Positions 45,884-54,072 of a stretch of DNA of 64,000 nt are shown piece after piece. The stretch is from Microbacterium sp. (GTDB lineage: Bacteria; Actinomycetota; Actinomycetes; Actinomycetales; Microbacteriaceae). The notes beneath the pieces were generated by a model that saw only the letters and a list, made by a program, of their open reading frames with translations, was not told the DNA's origin and made no database searches. A program made the translations under genes and the position numbers. Numbering within the stretch: position 1 is the stretch's first letter; each line of letters starts with the position of its first letter. The stretch is taken from assembly GCA_019510305.1 (NCBI GenBank), contig JAEKKN010000032.1, forward strand, positions 165,832 through 229,831, in the 5' to 3' direction.

Positions 45884-46948
45884 GTGAGCATCCTCGACAG
45901 TGTGGTGATCGGAGCAGGTCAGGCCGGTCTGTCGGCGTCGTACCACCTGAGCCGTCTCGGTATCGGTCACGTCGTCCTCGACGCCGACGACGAACCAGGC
46001 GGCGCGTGGCGGCACCGCTGGGATGCCCTGACGATGCGCGACGTGCACGGCGTGGCCGAGCTGCCTGGCGATGCTCCTCCGCCTCGCGACGCCCAGCGCG
46101 CGAACGTCGCGGTGCCGGCGTACTTCGCGGCCTACGAGAAAGCCCACCGGCTTCCGGTGGTCCGACCGGTGAGGGTCGATCGGGTCGACGACGAAGACCG
46201 CGTGCTCGTGGTGCGCGCGGGGGAGCGCGAATGGCGGGCGAAGACGATCGTGAACGCCACCGGCACCTGGACACACCCCTTCCTGCCGCACTATCCGGGA
46301 ATGGAGACGTTCCTCGGAGAGCAGCTGCACACCATCGACTATCCCGGGCCCGAGCACTTCCTCGGCAAACGGGTGCTGGTCGTGGGTGGCGGCGCCTCTG
46401 CGGTGCAGTTCCTCGGCGCTCTCGCACCGATCACCGACGCCCTCTGGGTCACGCGCCGCGAGCCCGTGTGGCGTGACGACGACTTCACGCCTGAGGCGGG
46501 TGCTGCGGCCGTCGCGCTCGTCGAGCAGCGGGTCTCGCGCGGCCTGCCGCCGCAAAGCGTCGTGAGCGTCACGGGCCTCATGCTCCGCCCGCAGGAGCGT
46601 GAGGCCGAGCGCCTCGGCGCGTACGCCGCCCGCCGGCCGATGTTCGAGCGCATCGAGCCGGACGGCGTGCGCTGGGCCGACGGCTCCTTCGAACGGGTCG
46701 ACGTGATCCTGTGGGCCACGGGTTTCCGCCCGGCCATCGGACACCTGGCACCGCTGCATCTGCGTTCGGCAGCTGGCGGGATCCAGCTCGATCGTGGCGG
46801 ACGCGGCACGACGGCCGTCGCCGACCCGCGAGTGCAGCTGGTGGGGTACGGCCCCTCGGCGAGCACGATCGGTGCGAACCGGGCGGGGCGCTCGGCGGCG
46901 AAGGGCGTGCAGCGGATGCTGACGGCGGAACTGGCCAAGACGCGCTGA
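45884..46948 (+). CDS. FAD-dependent flavoprotein monooxygenase-like oxidoreductase
   Basis: A 354-residue protein with an N-terminal FAD fold (VVIGAGQAGLSASYHLSRLG), a second dinucleotide fold (VLVVGGGASAVQFLGAL) near residue 166, and the ATGF motif (WATGFRPAIGHL) typical of flavin monooxygenases and CzcO-like proteins. The substrate is not readable. The start is GTG 45884, with no strong ribosome site. It stands alone between the pit operon and a membrane protein pair. Confidence 0.85.
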   Translation: MSILDSVVIGAGQAGLSASYHLSRLGIGHVVLDADDEPGGAWRHRWDALTMRDVHGVAELPGDAPPPRDAQRANVAVPAYFAAYEKAHRLPVVRPVRVDRVDDEDRVLVVRAGEREWRAKTIVNATGTWTHPFLPHYPGMETFLGEQLHTIDYPGPEHFLGKRVLVVGGGASAVQFLGALAPITDALWVTRREPVWRDDDFTPEAGAAAVALVEQRVSRGLPPQSVVSVTGLMLRPQEREAERLGAYAARRPMFERIEPDGVRWADGSFERVDVILWATGFRPAIGHLAPLHLRSAAGGIQLDRGGRGTTAVADPRVQLVGYGPSASTIGANRAGRSAAKGVQRMLTAELAKTR

Positions 46949-46999
46949 CGTCTGCAGGAATCGTGATCGGTAGAGGGACTCGGTCGATAACCTGAGCAC

Positions 47000-47791
47000 A
47001 TGCTCCGAATCGTGTTCCTGATCGTCTGGCTGCTGCTGTCGACGTGGCTGCTCATCTGGACGGGCGAAGGCCTGTTCGGCGTGAATCAACGGCAGTCGAT
47101 ACTGCCCTTCGGCGGTGAGGACACTCTCGGCGCGCCGATCATGATCGGTGTCGCCTGGGGGCTGATCCTGACCTTCGGCGGAACCATGTCGGGGCTGGGG
47201 CGTCGCAAGAAGGTGAAGGGCGAGGCGCACATCGGCGTCGGCCGCATCGTCGAGGTCTCCCGCACCGGACTCACCGTGAACGACGTGCCGCAGTACGACC
47301 TCTTCATCAGAGTCACGCCAGGCAGCGGAGACGAGTTCGTCGCCCAGCTGCGAATGCTCGTCGATGCGAGCGACTTCGCGAGCCTGCAGGTCGGTCAGCC
47401 GGTGCCGGTGCGCTACAGCCTCACGGATCAGGACACGGTCGAGCTCGCCGACTTCAGCGACCCCGCCGTGCGCGACGCGATGCTCCAGTGGCGTATCGAT
47501 CGTGGTCTCATCGACCCACGGCTCGTGAAGGCCAGGACGACGGGAACGCAGGTGCCGGCATCCGTGCTCGAGATGCGGCCGACCGGTCGCAGGCTCGAAG
47601 GGCAGAGCGAGCTCGCTCTGCGGGTGCTGATGGCGCCGGAAGGCGCCGAGACCTGGGAAGCCGAGACGACCGTTTTCGCCTACCCGCAAGCCCTCTCGCA
47701 CTTCCAGGTCGGCGCTCCCATCTGGGCGTTCTACCGACGAGAGGATCCGCACACCGTCGCGGTCACGATCGAGAAGGAGGACGCGCGATGA
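47000..47791 (+). CDS. Uncharacterised two-helix membrane protein
   Basis: A 263-residue protein with two N-terminal transmembrane helices (FLIVWLLLSTWLLIW; IMIGVAWGLILTFGG) and a soluble, beta-rich remainder with two similar blocks (VGRIVEVSRTGLTVNDVPQY and a later MRPTGRRLEGQSEL). Family not recognised. A TAACCT hexamer 6 nt before the ATG suggests a leaderless start. The stop overlaps the next gene by 4 nt. Confidence 0.8.
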   Translation: MLRIVFLIVWLLLSTWLLIWTGEGLFGVNQRQSILPFGGEDTLGAPIMIGVAWGLILTFGGTMSGLGRRKKVKGEAHIGVGRIVEVSRTGLTVNDVPQYDLFIRVTPGSGDEFVAQLRMLVDASDFASLQVGQPVPVRYSLTDQDTVELADFSDPAVRDAMLQWRIDRGLIDPRLVKARTTGTQVPASVLEMRPTGRRLEGQSELALRVLMAPEGAETWEAETTVFAYPQALSHFQVGAPIWAFYRREDPHTVAVTIEKEDAR

Positions 47792-48315
47792 ACATCCTCG
47801 ACACGCTGATCTGGCTGGTGAACTTCCCGGCCTCGCACGGCTACGCCATGGTGTTCATCGCCGGATTCTCGATCCTCGGGCTCTTCGCGATGTCAGCGGC
47901 GGGATCAGCACCCGGCGGCGCGCTGCGACGCGTCCGCGAGCGTGAAGGGCTCCTGAGGGAGACGGGCCCTCAGCCGGGGCGGATCACGGGTCGGCTCCGG
48001 CGCATCGGATTCCGCGTCCTCGCCTTCCTGATGCTCGCGAACCTCGTGATCGGCATCCTCAGCCTCACCGGTGTCCCCGTCACCCGGGCGTACATCTACG
48101 AGCATGGCCAGCCGACTGCCGCGACGCGTGACGGCGACTGGGTGACCTTCACGACCGCCACCGGCGTCGAATACACCCTGGAGAGCAACTTCTTCACGCC
48201 TGCCGTGTACCCCGACCGCGACGCGTACATCCCGTCGGGGGAGCCGGTGACCGTGCGCTACCTGCCGGGCCATCCGCAGGCGTTCGTGATCGACAGCACC
48301 CAGGGCCAGCGCTGA
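47788..48315 (+). CDS. Membrane protein with DUF3592-like region
   Basis: A 175-residue protein with two transmembrane helices (about 17-37 and 76-95) flanking a basic cytoplasmic loop, then an outside domain ending VTVRYLPGHPQAFVID, which resembles DUF3592 proteins. It overlaps the previous gene (ATGA) and both probably act together. Function unknown. Confidence 0.78.
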   Translation: MNILDTLIWLVNFPASHGYAMVFIAGFSILGLFAMSAAGSAPGGALRRVREREGLLRETGPQPGRITGRLRRIGFRVLAFLMLANLVIGILSLTGVPVTRAYIYEHGQPTAATRDGDWVTFTTATGVEYTLESNFFTPAVYPDRDAYIPSGEPVTVRYLPGHPQAFVIDSTQGQR

Positions 48316-48343
48316 CGTCGGGATGGGAGCGTAGGGTGAGAGC

Positions 48344-49000
48344 ATGTCCCGAGTCATCGTCTTCGGCGGCCACGGCCGCATCGCACTCCTGCTCGCGCCG
48401 CTTCTCGTCGAGCGCGGCGCCGAGGTGACCTCGGTCATCCGGAACCCCGATCATTCCGCTGACGTCGCCGCAGGCGGGGCGCAGCCCCTCGTCGCCGACG
48501 TCGAGCAGCTCGACACGGCGGCGCTCGCGGAGATCATCCGCGGCCACGACGCCGTCGTGTGGTCGGCGGGCGCCGGCGGAGGCGATCCGCAGCGCACTTA
48601 CGCGGTCGACCGCGACGCCGCCATCCGCACGATGGACGCCGCAGTTCTCGCGGAAGTGCCGCGCTACGTGATGGTCTCGTGGCTCGGCTCGACGGCCGAT
48701 CACGGCATCCCGGAGGACGCCGGCTTCTTCCCCTATGCCGACGCGAAGTGGGCGGCCGACGAGCACCTGCGCGGCACCGACCTCGAAGGAACGATCCTCG
48801 CTCCTGGCACGCTGACCTTCGACGAACCGACCGGCCGCATCCGCCTCGACCCCGAGGGGCGCGGTGAGGTCTCGCGCGCCGACGTCGCCGCGGTGATCGT
48901 CGAGGCGCTCGACTCACCCGCGACGATCGGACGCACCATCCGCTTCGGCAACGGCACCGACGAGAACGCGGTCCCGATCGCCGAGGCCCTGTCGAACTGA
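48344..49000 (+). CDS. NAD(P)-binding atypical SDR
   Basis: A 218-residue extended/atypical short-chain dehydrogenase of the NAD(P)H-binding (YwnB/YhfK-like) group: VIVFGGHGRIALLLAPLL at the start, DAVVWSAGAG, and PYADAKWAADE in place of a Tyr-x3-Lys. Substrate unknown. TAGGGT stands exactly 6 nt before the ATG (leaderless pattern). The stop overlaps the GH3 gene by 1 nt. Confidence 0.85.
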   Translation: MSRVIVFGGHGRIALLLAPLLVERGAEVTSVIRNPDHSADVAAGGAQPLVADVEQLDTAALAEIIRGHDAVVWSAGAGGGDPQRTYAVDRDAAIRTMDAAVLAEVPRYVMVSWLGSTADHGIPEDAGFFPYADAKWAADEHLRGTDLEGTILAPGTLTFDEPTGRIRLDPEGRGEVSRADVAAVIVEALDSPATIGRTIRFGNGTDENAVPIAEALSN

Positions 49001-50181
49001 TGCCCCGGCGGCGTGCCGGTGCTGTCGCGCTCGCGATGATCGTCGCCGGTGCGATCCTGGGCGCACCCGTTCACGAGGCGTCGGCCTCATCTGCCGAGCA
49101 TGCGGCCGTCGCGGGCGAAGCCGGCGGGCCTGCGGCGCGCGCGGCCGATCTCGTCGCGAGCATGACGACCGCCGAGCAGGCCGCAAGCGTGATCATGGGA
49201 CACATCCTGTCGACCGACCCCGCCGCATTGAACGCCTACATGGCGCAGGGGTTCGGCGGATTCATCCTGATGGGCGCGAACATGCCTGCCGCGACCGCCG
49301 ATCTGCCGACGGTCACGGGCTCTCTCACCGTGGACACCTCGCTGCCTCCGCTCATCGCGATCGACCAGGAGGGCGGGATCGTCTCGCGCCTGAGCGCAGA
49401 CACCTATCCGGGTTCCACGGCGTTGAAGTCGCAGCCGGCCGATGTGACCGCGGCCGCTTTCGCCGCCCGCGCCTCCCTGGTCGCGCAGGCGGGCATCTCG
49501 GTGAACTTCGGCACCGTCGCCGACGTCACCGCTGATCCGTCATCGTTCATCTTCGGCCGTGCGCTCGGCACGGATCCGCAGGCGTCAGCCGAGCGCGTGG
49601 CCGCCGCGACGGCGGCGCAGGAGCAGTTCCTCGCCTCGACGCTCAAGCACTTCCCCGGTCACGGCGCGGCTCCCGGCGACTCGCATCACGCGATCCCTTC
49701 GACGAGCGAGTCCTTCGAGCAGTGGCGAACGTCGGATGCAGTGCCGTTCGCGGCCGGAGTGGATGCCGGCGCGTCGGTGCTGATGTTCGGCCACCTCACG
49801 TACACGGCCGTCGACGCCGCGCCCGCATCGCTGTCGGCCCGGTGGCACGAGATCGCCAGGGACGACCTGGGCTTCGAGGGCGTGATCGTGACGGACGACC
49901 TGGGCATGCTGCTGTCCTCCGGCATCCCCGAGTATCGCGATCCCGTCGCCGACGCGGTCGCGGCGCTTGCCGCTGGTAACGATCTGGTGCTCATGATCGC
50001 CGGGTCGACTCCTGATACGGCGGGGCAGATGGCGGCGGGGATCGTCGCGGCGATCGAGAACGGCTCCCTCCCGCCCGAACGTCTCGCCGATGCGGCGACG
50101 CGCGTCCTCACACTGCGGCTGAGTCTCTCCGCGGCGAGCGCGGACTGGGCGCTGTGCCCTACGTGCGAACCGGCGAGCTGA
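49000..50181 (+). CDS. Glycoside hydrolase family 3, beta-N-acetylhexosaminidase-like
   Basis: A 393-residue secreted or surface enzyme: signal peptide of about 30 residues (AVALAMIVAGAILGAPVHEASA), no lipobox Cys. The GH3 N-terminal domain shows IDQEGGIVSRL, KHFPGHGAAPGDSH (the NagZ-type loop with catalytic His/Asp) and the nucleophile Asp in VIVTDDLGM. NagZ-type enzymes cleave N-acetylglucosamine from peptidoglycan fragments or chitobiose. The C-terminal GH3 domain is absent, as in NagZ. It is translationally coupled to the SDR. Confidence 0.88.
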   Translation: MPRRRAGAVALAMIVAGAILGAPVHEASASSAEHAAVAGEAGGPAARAADLVASMTTAEQAASVIMGHILSTDPAALNAYMAQGFGGFILMGANMPAATADLPTVTGSLTVDTSLPPLIAIDQEGGIVSRLSADTYPGSTALKSQPADVTAAAFAARASLVAQAGISVNFGTVADVTADPSSFIFGRALGTDPQASAERVAAATAAQEQFLASTLKHFPGHGAAPGDSHHAIPSTSESFEQWRTSDAVPFAAGVDAGASVLMFGHLTYTAVDAAPASLSARWHEIARDDLGFEGVIVTDDLGMLLSSGIPEYRDPVADAVAALAAGNDLVLMIAGSTPDTAGQMAAGIVAAIENGSLPPERLADAATRVLTLRLSLSAASADWALCPTCEPAS

Positions 50182-51010
50182 GCCAGGCGCCGAGCAGAGC
50201 CCCGCGCAGCACCGCACCGCGTTCGGCGAATCCACGCTGCTGTCGCACGTACTCGGCCTTGCCCTCCGGAGTCTCGATGCGAACGGGCACGACGTCCCAG
50301 CCTGAGAGATCGTAAGGAGCCGCCTGCATGTCGAGAAGCCGGATGTCGCGCGCCAGCTCGAACGCGTCGAGCAGCAGTTCGCCCGGGATCAGCGGGCCGA
50401 GCTTCATCGCCCACTTGTACAGGTCCATTCCGGCGTGCAGACAACCCGGCTGTTCGAACAGCGGCTGATCGTCTCGCGTGAGAGGACTCCGGTTGCGGGG
50501 GACGGCGTCGGGGGTGAAGAAGCGGAACGCGTCGAAGTGCGTGCAGCGGAGATCGTGGCTCTCGACGACGGCGTCGGTCGCGTCCTGGCCCAGCCGCAGG
50601 GGCACCGGATGCCGATGTTCGTCCTGGCGGTAGACCATGGCCCATTCGTGCAGGCCGAAGCAGCCGAACTGACCCGGTCGGGAGGCGGTGCGCCGCAGCA
50701 TCCGCTCGATGAGGCCCGCGAGTTCGGGTTTGTCGGCGGCGAAGACGTCGGCATCGGGGGTGACGTCGTCGCCGCTCGAGGAGTACCAGCGCCAGGCGGT
50801 GCGCTCCGGAGCGTCCTTCAGGGTGACGCCCGCCCCCGGATGCCAGCGGCGCAGCTGCGCCGGCTTGTACGCGTAATACGTGAAGAGGAAGTCCCACACC
50901 GGATGCTTCTCGCGGCGGGACGCCCGTGCGCGGTGCTCTGCGGTGAGAGCATCCGCGCGCTCCTGATGGGCCTGCGCGCGCGCCGTCCAGTCGGCACGGG
51001 AGAGGATCAT
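50159..51010 (-). CDS. Uncharacterised protein (often named 3-methyladenine DNA glycosylase in this group)
   Basis: A 283-residue soluble protein with segments such as HPVWDFLFTYYAYKPAQLRRWHPG and LHAGMDLYKWAMKLGP. I recall similar actinobacterial proteins named 3-methyladenine DNA glycosylase, but no helix-hairpin-helix or glycosylase motif is visible, so the activity is doubtful. ATG 51010 follows the APP1-like gene stop by 1 nt, giving a DedA - APP1-like - this gene operon. Its 3' end overlaps the GH3 gene by 23 nt on the opposite strand. Confidence 0.72.
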   Translation of the reverse strand: MILSRADWTARAQAHQERADALTAEHRARASRREKHPVWDFLFTYYAYKPAQLRRWHPGAGVTLKDAPERTAWRWYSSSGDDVTPDADVFAADKPELAGLIERMLRRTASRPGQFGCFGLHEWAMVYRQDEHRHPVPLRLGQDATDAVVESHDLRCTHFDAFRFFTPDAVPRNRSPLTRDDQPLFEQPGCLHAGMDLYKWAMKLGPLIPGELLLDAFELARDIRLLDMQAAPYDLSGWDVVPVRIETPEGKAEYVRQQRGFAERGAVLRGALLGAWLSSPVRT

Positions 51011-51011
51011 G

Positions 51012-52037
51012 TCAGTGCAGGATGCCGGCGTCGCCGAGCAAGTCACGGAGACCGGCGCCGTCCTCAGCGCTCACCCAGGGGGCGGCGTGCTCGGCGTGCT
51101 CCTCCTGGTCGGCGCGGCCGCCGGCCAGCACCGCCTCGGCGGGGAGCAGCCGTCGGATCGCGACCGCGGCGACCGAGTCGGGATGCTCTGCCATGAACTC
51201 GGAGTAGATGGCCTCGTCGTGCTGGCCGTCGTCGCCGATGAGCAGCCAGTGCACGTGCGGGAACTCTGCCGCGAGCCGGCGGAGGTTGGTGAGCTTGTGC
51301 TCGCGGCCGCTGCGGAACCAGCGATCGTGCGTGGGACCCCAGTCGGTGAGGAGCATCGATCCGTTCGGGAACAGGTGGCGGCCGAGGAAGCGCTTGAGAG
51401 TCGGGGCCACGTTCCAGGCGCCGGTGGAGAGGTACACCATCGGGGCGCCGGGATGCTGGCGCAGCAGCTGATCCAGGAGCACCGCCATGCCGGGGACGGG
51501 GAGGCGTGCGTGCTCGTCGACCACGAAGGAGTTCCATGCCGCGATGAACGGTCGGGGGAGCGCGGTGACCATCACGGTGTCGTCGACATCGCAGACGATG
51601 CCGAACGAGGTCTTCTCCGCCACGATGAAAGCCGTCGCTTCGACCGGCGTCTGGCCCTCGACCGAGACGGTGAATGTCTGCCAGCCCGGAGCGAGGTCGG
51701 CGTCGATCACGGCGTCGATCACACCGCCGCGATCGGCCACGACATGATGGGTCGTCTCGCCGATCCGCACGGTGACCTTCGCGAAGCTCACCGGGATGCC
51801 GACGAAGCTGCGCCAGCCGCGCACACTCGCGGGTTCGCCGGACTCTGTGCTCCGCTGCGGGGGCACGATCAGAACGCGGCCGACCACGCGGACCCAGCCG
51901 GGACCGCCGTAACCGGGGAAGGGCACGATCGTCGCGGCGCGGCCCCGACGGCGCGCTCGACCCTCACGCCATACGTGGAGGCGGTGTTCGAGTCGGGCGA
52001 ACCAGTGGATTCTGGCGGCCGAAGGGGATGAGGCCAT
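51012..52037 (-). CDS. APP1-like phosphatidate phosphatase domain protein
   Basis: A 341-residue protein with the DUF2183/APP1 catalytic domain in its C-terminal half: the HAD-type DVDDTVMVT motif near residue 150, YLSTGAWN, and DWGPTHDRWFRSGREHK with the final IGDDGQHD acidic motif. The N-terminal half is a beta-rich domain (FVGIPVSFAKVTVRIG). APP1 in yeast dephosphorylates phosphatidic acid; bacterial substrates are not known. DedA ends 4 nt upstream, so a link to membrane lipids is likely. Confidence 0.86.
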   Translation of the reverse strand: MASSPSAARIHWFARLEHRLHVWREGRARRRGRAATIVPFPGYGGPGWVRVVGRVLIVPPQRSTESGEPASVRGWRSFVGIPVSFAKVTVRIGETTHHVVADRGGVIDAVIDADLAPGWQTFTVSVEGQTPVEATAFIVAEKTSFGIVCDVDDTVMVTALPRPFIAAWNSFVVDEHARLPVPGMAVLLDQLLRQHPGAPMVYLSTGAWNVAPTLKRFLGRHLFPNGSMLLTDWGPTHDRWFRSGREHKLTNLRRLAAEFPHVHWLLIGDDGQHDEAIYSEFMAEHPDSVAAVAIRRLLPAEAVLAGGRADQEEHAEHAAPWVSAEDGAGLRDLLGDAGILH

Positions 52038-52041
52038 TGCC

Positions 52042-52713
52042 TCAGTCTTTCACGTCGGTGCCGGCTTCCGCGTCGTCGGAGTCGAGATGGCGTCGCTCCA
52101 TACGGGCGATGACCTTCTTGCTGAGCAGGACGAGCAGCAGGAAGACGATGATGATGCCCACGAAGATGTAGCCGGCGAAGTGCACCTGATCGGCCAGCTC
52201 GTCGAAGCTGCCGACGGCGAGAGAGGTGATGCTGACGTACGCCGTCGCCCAGACCAGGCACGCCGGAGCCGTCCACGCGAGGAATCGCCGATACGAGTAG
52301 TGGCTCATCCCCACCGTGAGGGGGACCAGCGAGTGCAGCACGGGCAGGAACCGCGAGAGGAAGATGGCGATGCCTCCGCGGCGCGCGAGATAGCGCTCGG
52401 CCCGCACCCAGTTGTGCTCGCCGACGCGCCGGCCGACCCACGACGCCCGGATGTGCGGGCCGATCCACCGGCCGAGGCCGAACCCGATGCTCTCGCCGAT
52501 CAGTGCGCCGACGACGACCGCGATCACCATGGCGATGCCCTGCAGAGGGCTGGTGATGCCGATCGAGGCGACCAGGACGACGGTGTCCCCCGGGAAGACG
52601 AGTCCGATCAGGATGCTCGTCTCCAGCATGACGGCGAGTCCGGCGAGCAGCGTGCGCGCAAGGGGATCGATCGACCGCATGAACTCGATCAGCCAGGGCA
52701 CGAAGTCATTCAC
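52042..52713 (-). CDS. DedA-family membrane protein
   Basis: A 223-residue SNARE-associated/DedA-type protein with about five membrane segments, the ETSILIGLVFPGDTVVL re-entrant region (residues about 31-47), and the RRGGIAIFLSRFLPVLHSLVPL motif with the family's conserved Arg residues. DedA proteins scramble or flip undecaprenyl phosphate or phospholipids. The start is GTG 52713, exactly 6 nt after a TAGTCT hexamer (minus strand). It heads an operon with the APP1-like phosphatase. Confidence 0.92.
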   Translation of the reverse strand: MNDFVPWLIEFMRSIDPLARTLLAGLAVMLETSILIGLVFPGDTVVLVASIGITSPLQGIAMVIAVVVGALIGESIGFGLGRWIGPHIRASWVGRRVGEHNWVRAERYLARRGGIAIFLSRFLPVLHSLVPLTVGMSHYSYRRFLAWTAPACLVWATAYVSITSLAVGSFDELADQVHFAGYIFVGIIIVFLLLVLLSKKVIARMERRHLDSDDAEAGTDVKD

Positions 52714-52754
52714 GCCACGAGACTACGCCGGGCGGCGCGATCTAGGCTGGAATG
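52714..52754. promoter_or_regulatory. Back-to-back leaderless promoters of dedA and pabB
   Basis: Only 41 bp separate the GTG starts at 52713 (minus) and 52755 (plus). TAGTCT (52725-52720, minus) and TAGGCT (52743-52748, plus) each end exactly 6 nt before a GTG. No Shine-Dalgarno is present on either side. Confidence 0.6.
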
Positions 52755-54047
52755 GTGCCCGAACCTCTGTCCGTCCGCGCTGTGACCGCACAGGTCGATC
52801 CGGCCGCGTTCTTCCTCTCCCTCGAGGCGATCTCGCCGGACGTGTTCTGGCTCGACGTCGGAGCGGGCGCCCGTGAGGGATGGAGCTTCATCGGCACCGG
52901 CGCGGTCGACCACCTGCCCGTCGACATGCGCATCGAGGGATCGGACGCGTCAGAGATCCCGTTCTCTGGTGGGTGGGTGGGCTGGTGCGACTACGAGACC
53001 GGTGCCCGAAACGCGGGAGCGCCCGCAGCGGAAGCCTTCGGCAGCGCCTGGCTGCGTGCCACGAGGATCGCGGCGTTCGACCATTCGACGGGGGAGACGT
53101 GGGCGATCGCGGCCACAGCCGATCTCGACGACTGGGCGGAGTCGCTCCGCATGCCTCTGCGACCGGCATCCGTTCCGCCCGTCCCGACCGCGCCCGCCGT
53201 CTCCGCACGTCACACCCCCGCCGAATACGCGACGCTGATCGAGGAGTGCCGTCAGCTGATCCGCGCCGGCATCGCATATCAGCTGTGCCTGACGACCCGG
53301 TTCACCGTACCTGGAGCGCACGACGCGGTCGCGGCGTATCTCCGATTGCGTGACGCCACCCCCGCGCACCACGGCGGCTTCATCCGCATCGGCGGCCGCG
53401 CGCTGCTCAGCGCGAGTCCCGAGCAGTTCCTGCATGTCGAAGAGGGAGTGATCCGCACGAAGCCGATCAAGGGCACCCGCCCCAGAGGTGCGGATGCCGA
53501 GTCGGATGCCGCGCTCGCCGTGGAACTGCAGGCGGATCCCAAAGAGCGCGCCGAGAACGTGATGATCGTCGACCTCATGCGCAACGATCTCTCGCGGGTG
53601 TGCGATCCGGGCACCATCCGCGTCGACGGCCTGTGGGAGGTCGAGAGCTACCCCGCGGTGCACCAGCTGGTCAGCACGGTGAGCGGCAGAGCGTCGGAAG
53701 GGACGACCGTGGGGATGCTGCTCGAGGCGACGTTCCCGGCCGGAAGCATGACAGGGGCGCCCAAGCTGTCGGCCATGACGCGCCTGCACGCTCTCGAGGG
53801 AGGTCCGCGCGGCGTCTATGCGGGATGCTTCGGCTACATCGGCGACGACGGCGGCATCGACCTCGCCATGGTGATCCGGAGCATCGTGATCGATGCCGGG
53901 CAGGCCGTAGTGGGTGCGGGCGGGGGGATCACCTGGCGCTCGGTCGCAGCATCCGAAGTCGCCGAGGTCGCCACCAAGGCCCGTGCGCCCCTGGCCGCAC
54001 TCGGGGCCGGAATGCCTGCGCACTGGGGTTCGGATATCCTGAACTGA
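52755..54047 (+). CDS. pabB: Aminodeoxychorismate synthase component I
   Basis: Converts chorismate and ammonia to 4-amino-4-deoxychorismate for folate synthesis. The 430-residue protein has the chorismate-binding domain: [19 protein letters not shown] (about residue 238) and [13 protein letters not shown]. The Lys in PIKGT is the catalytic residue of PabB, where anthranilate synthase TrpE has Ala. The glutamine amidotransferase PabA is not adjacent. GTG 52755 is chosen because TAGGCT ends 6 nt before it; ATG 52752, one codon upstream, is the alternative. Confidence 0.9.
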   Translation: MPEPLSVRAVTAQVDPAAFFLSLEAISPDVFWLDVGAGAREGWSFIGTGAVDHLPVDMRIEGSDASEIPFSGGWVGWCDYETGARNAGAPAAEAFGSAWLRATRIAAFDHSTGETWAIAATADLDDWAESLRMPLRPASVPPVPTAPAVSARHTPAEYATLIEECRQLIRAGIAYQLCLTTRFTVPGAHDAVAAYLRLRDATPAHHGGFIRIGGRALLSASPEQFLHVEEGVIRTKPIKGTRPRGADAESDAALAVELQADPKERAENVMIVDLMRNDLSRVCDPGTIRVDGLWEVESYPAVHQLVSTVSGRASEGTTVGMLLEATFPAGSMTGAPKLSAMTRLHALEGGPRGVYAGCFGYIGDDGGIDLAMVIRSIVIDAGQAVVGAGGGITWRSVAASEVAEVATKARAPLAALGAGMPAHWGSDILN

Positions 54048-54072
54048 TCCCGCTTTTTCCGTCAGATTGGTT

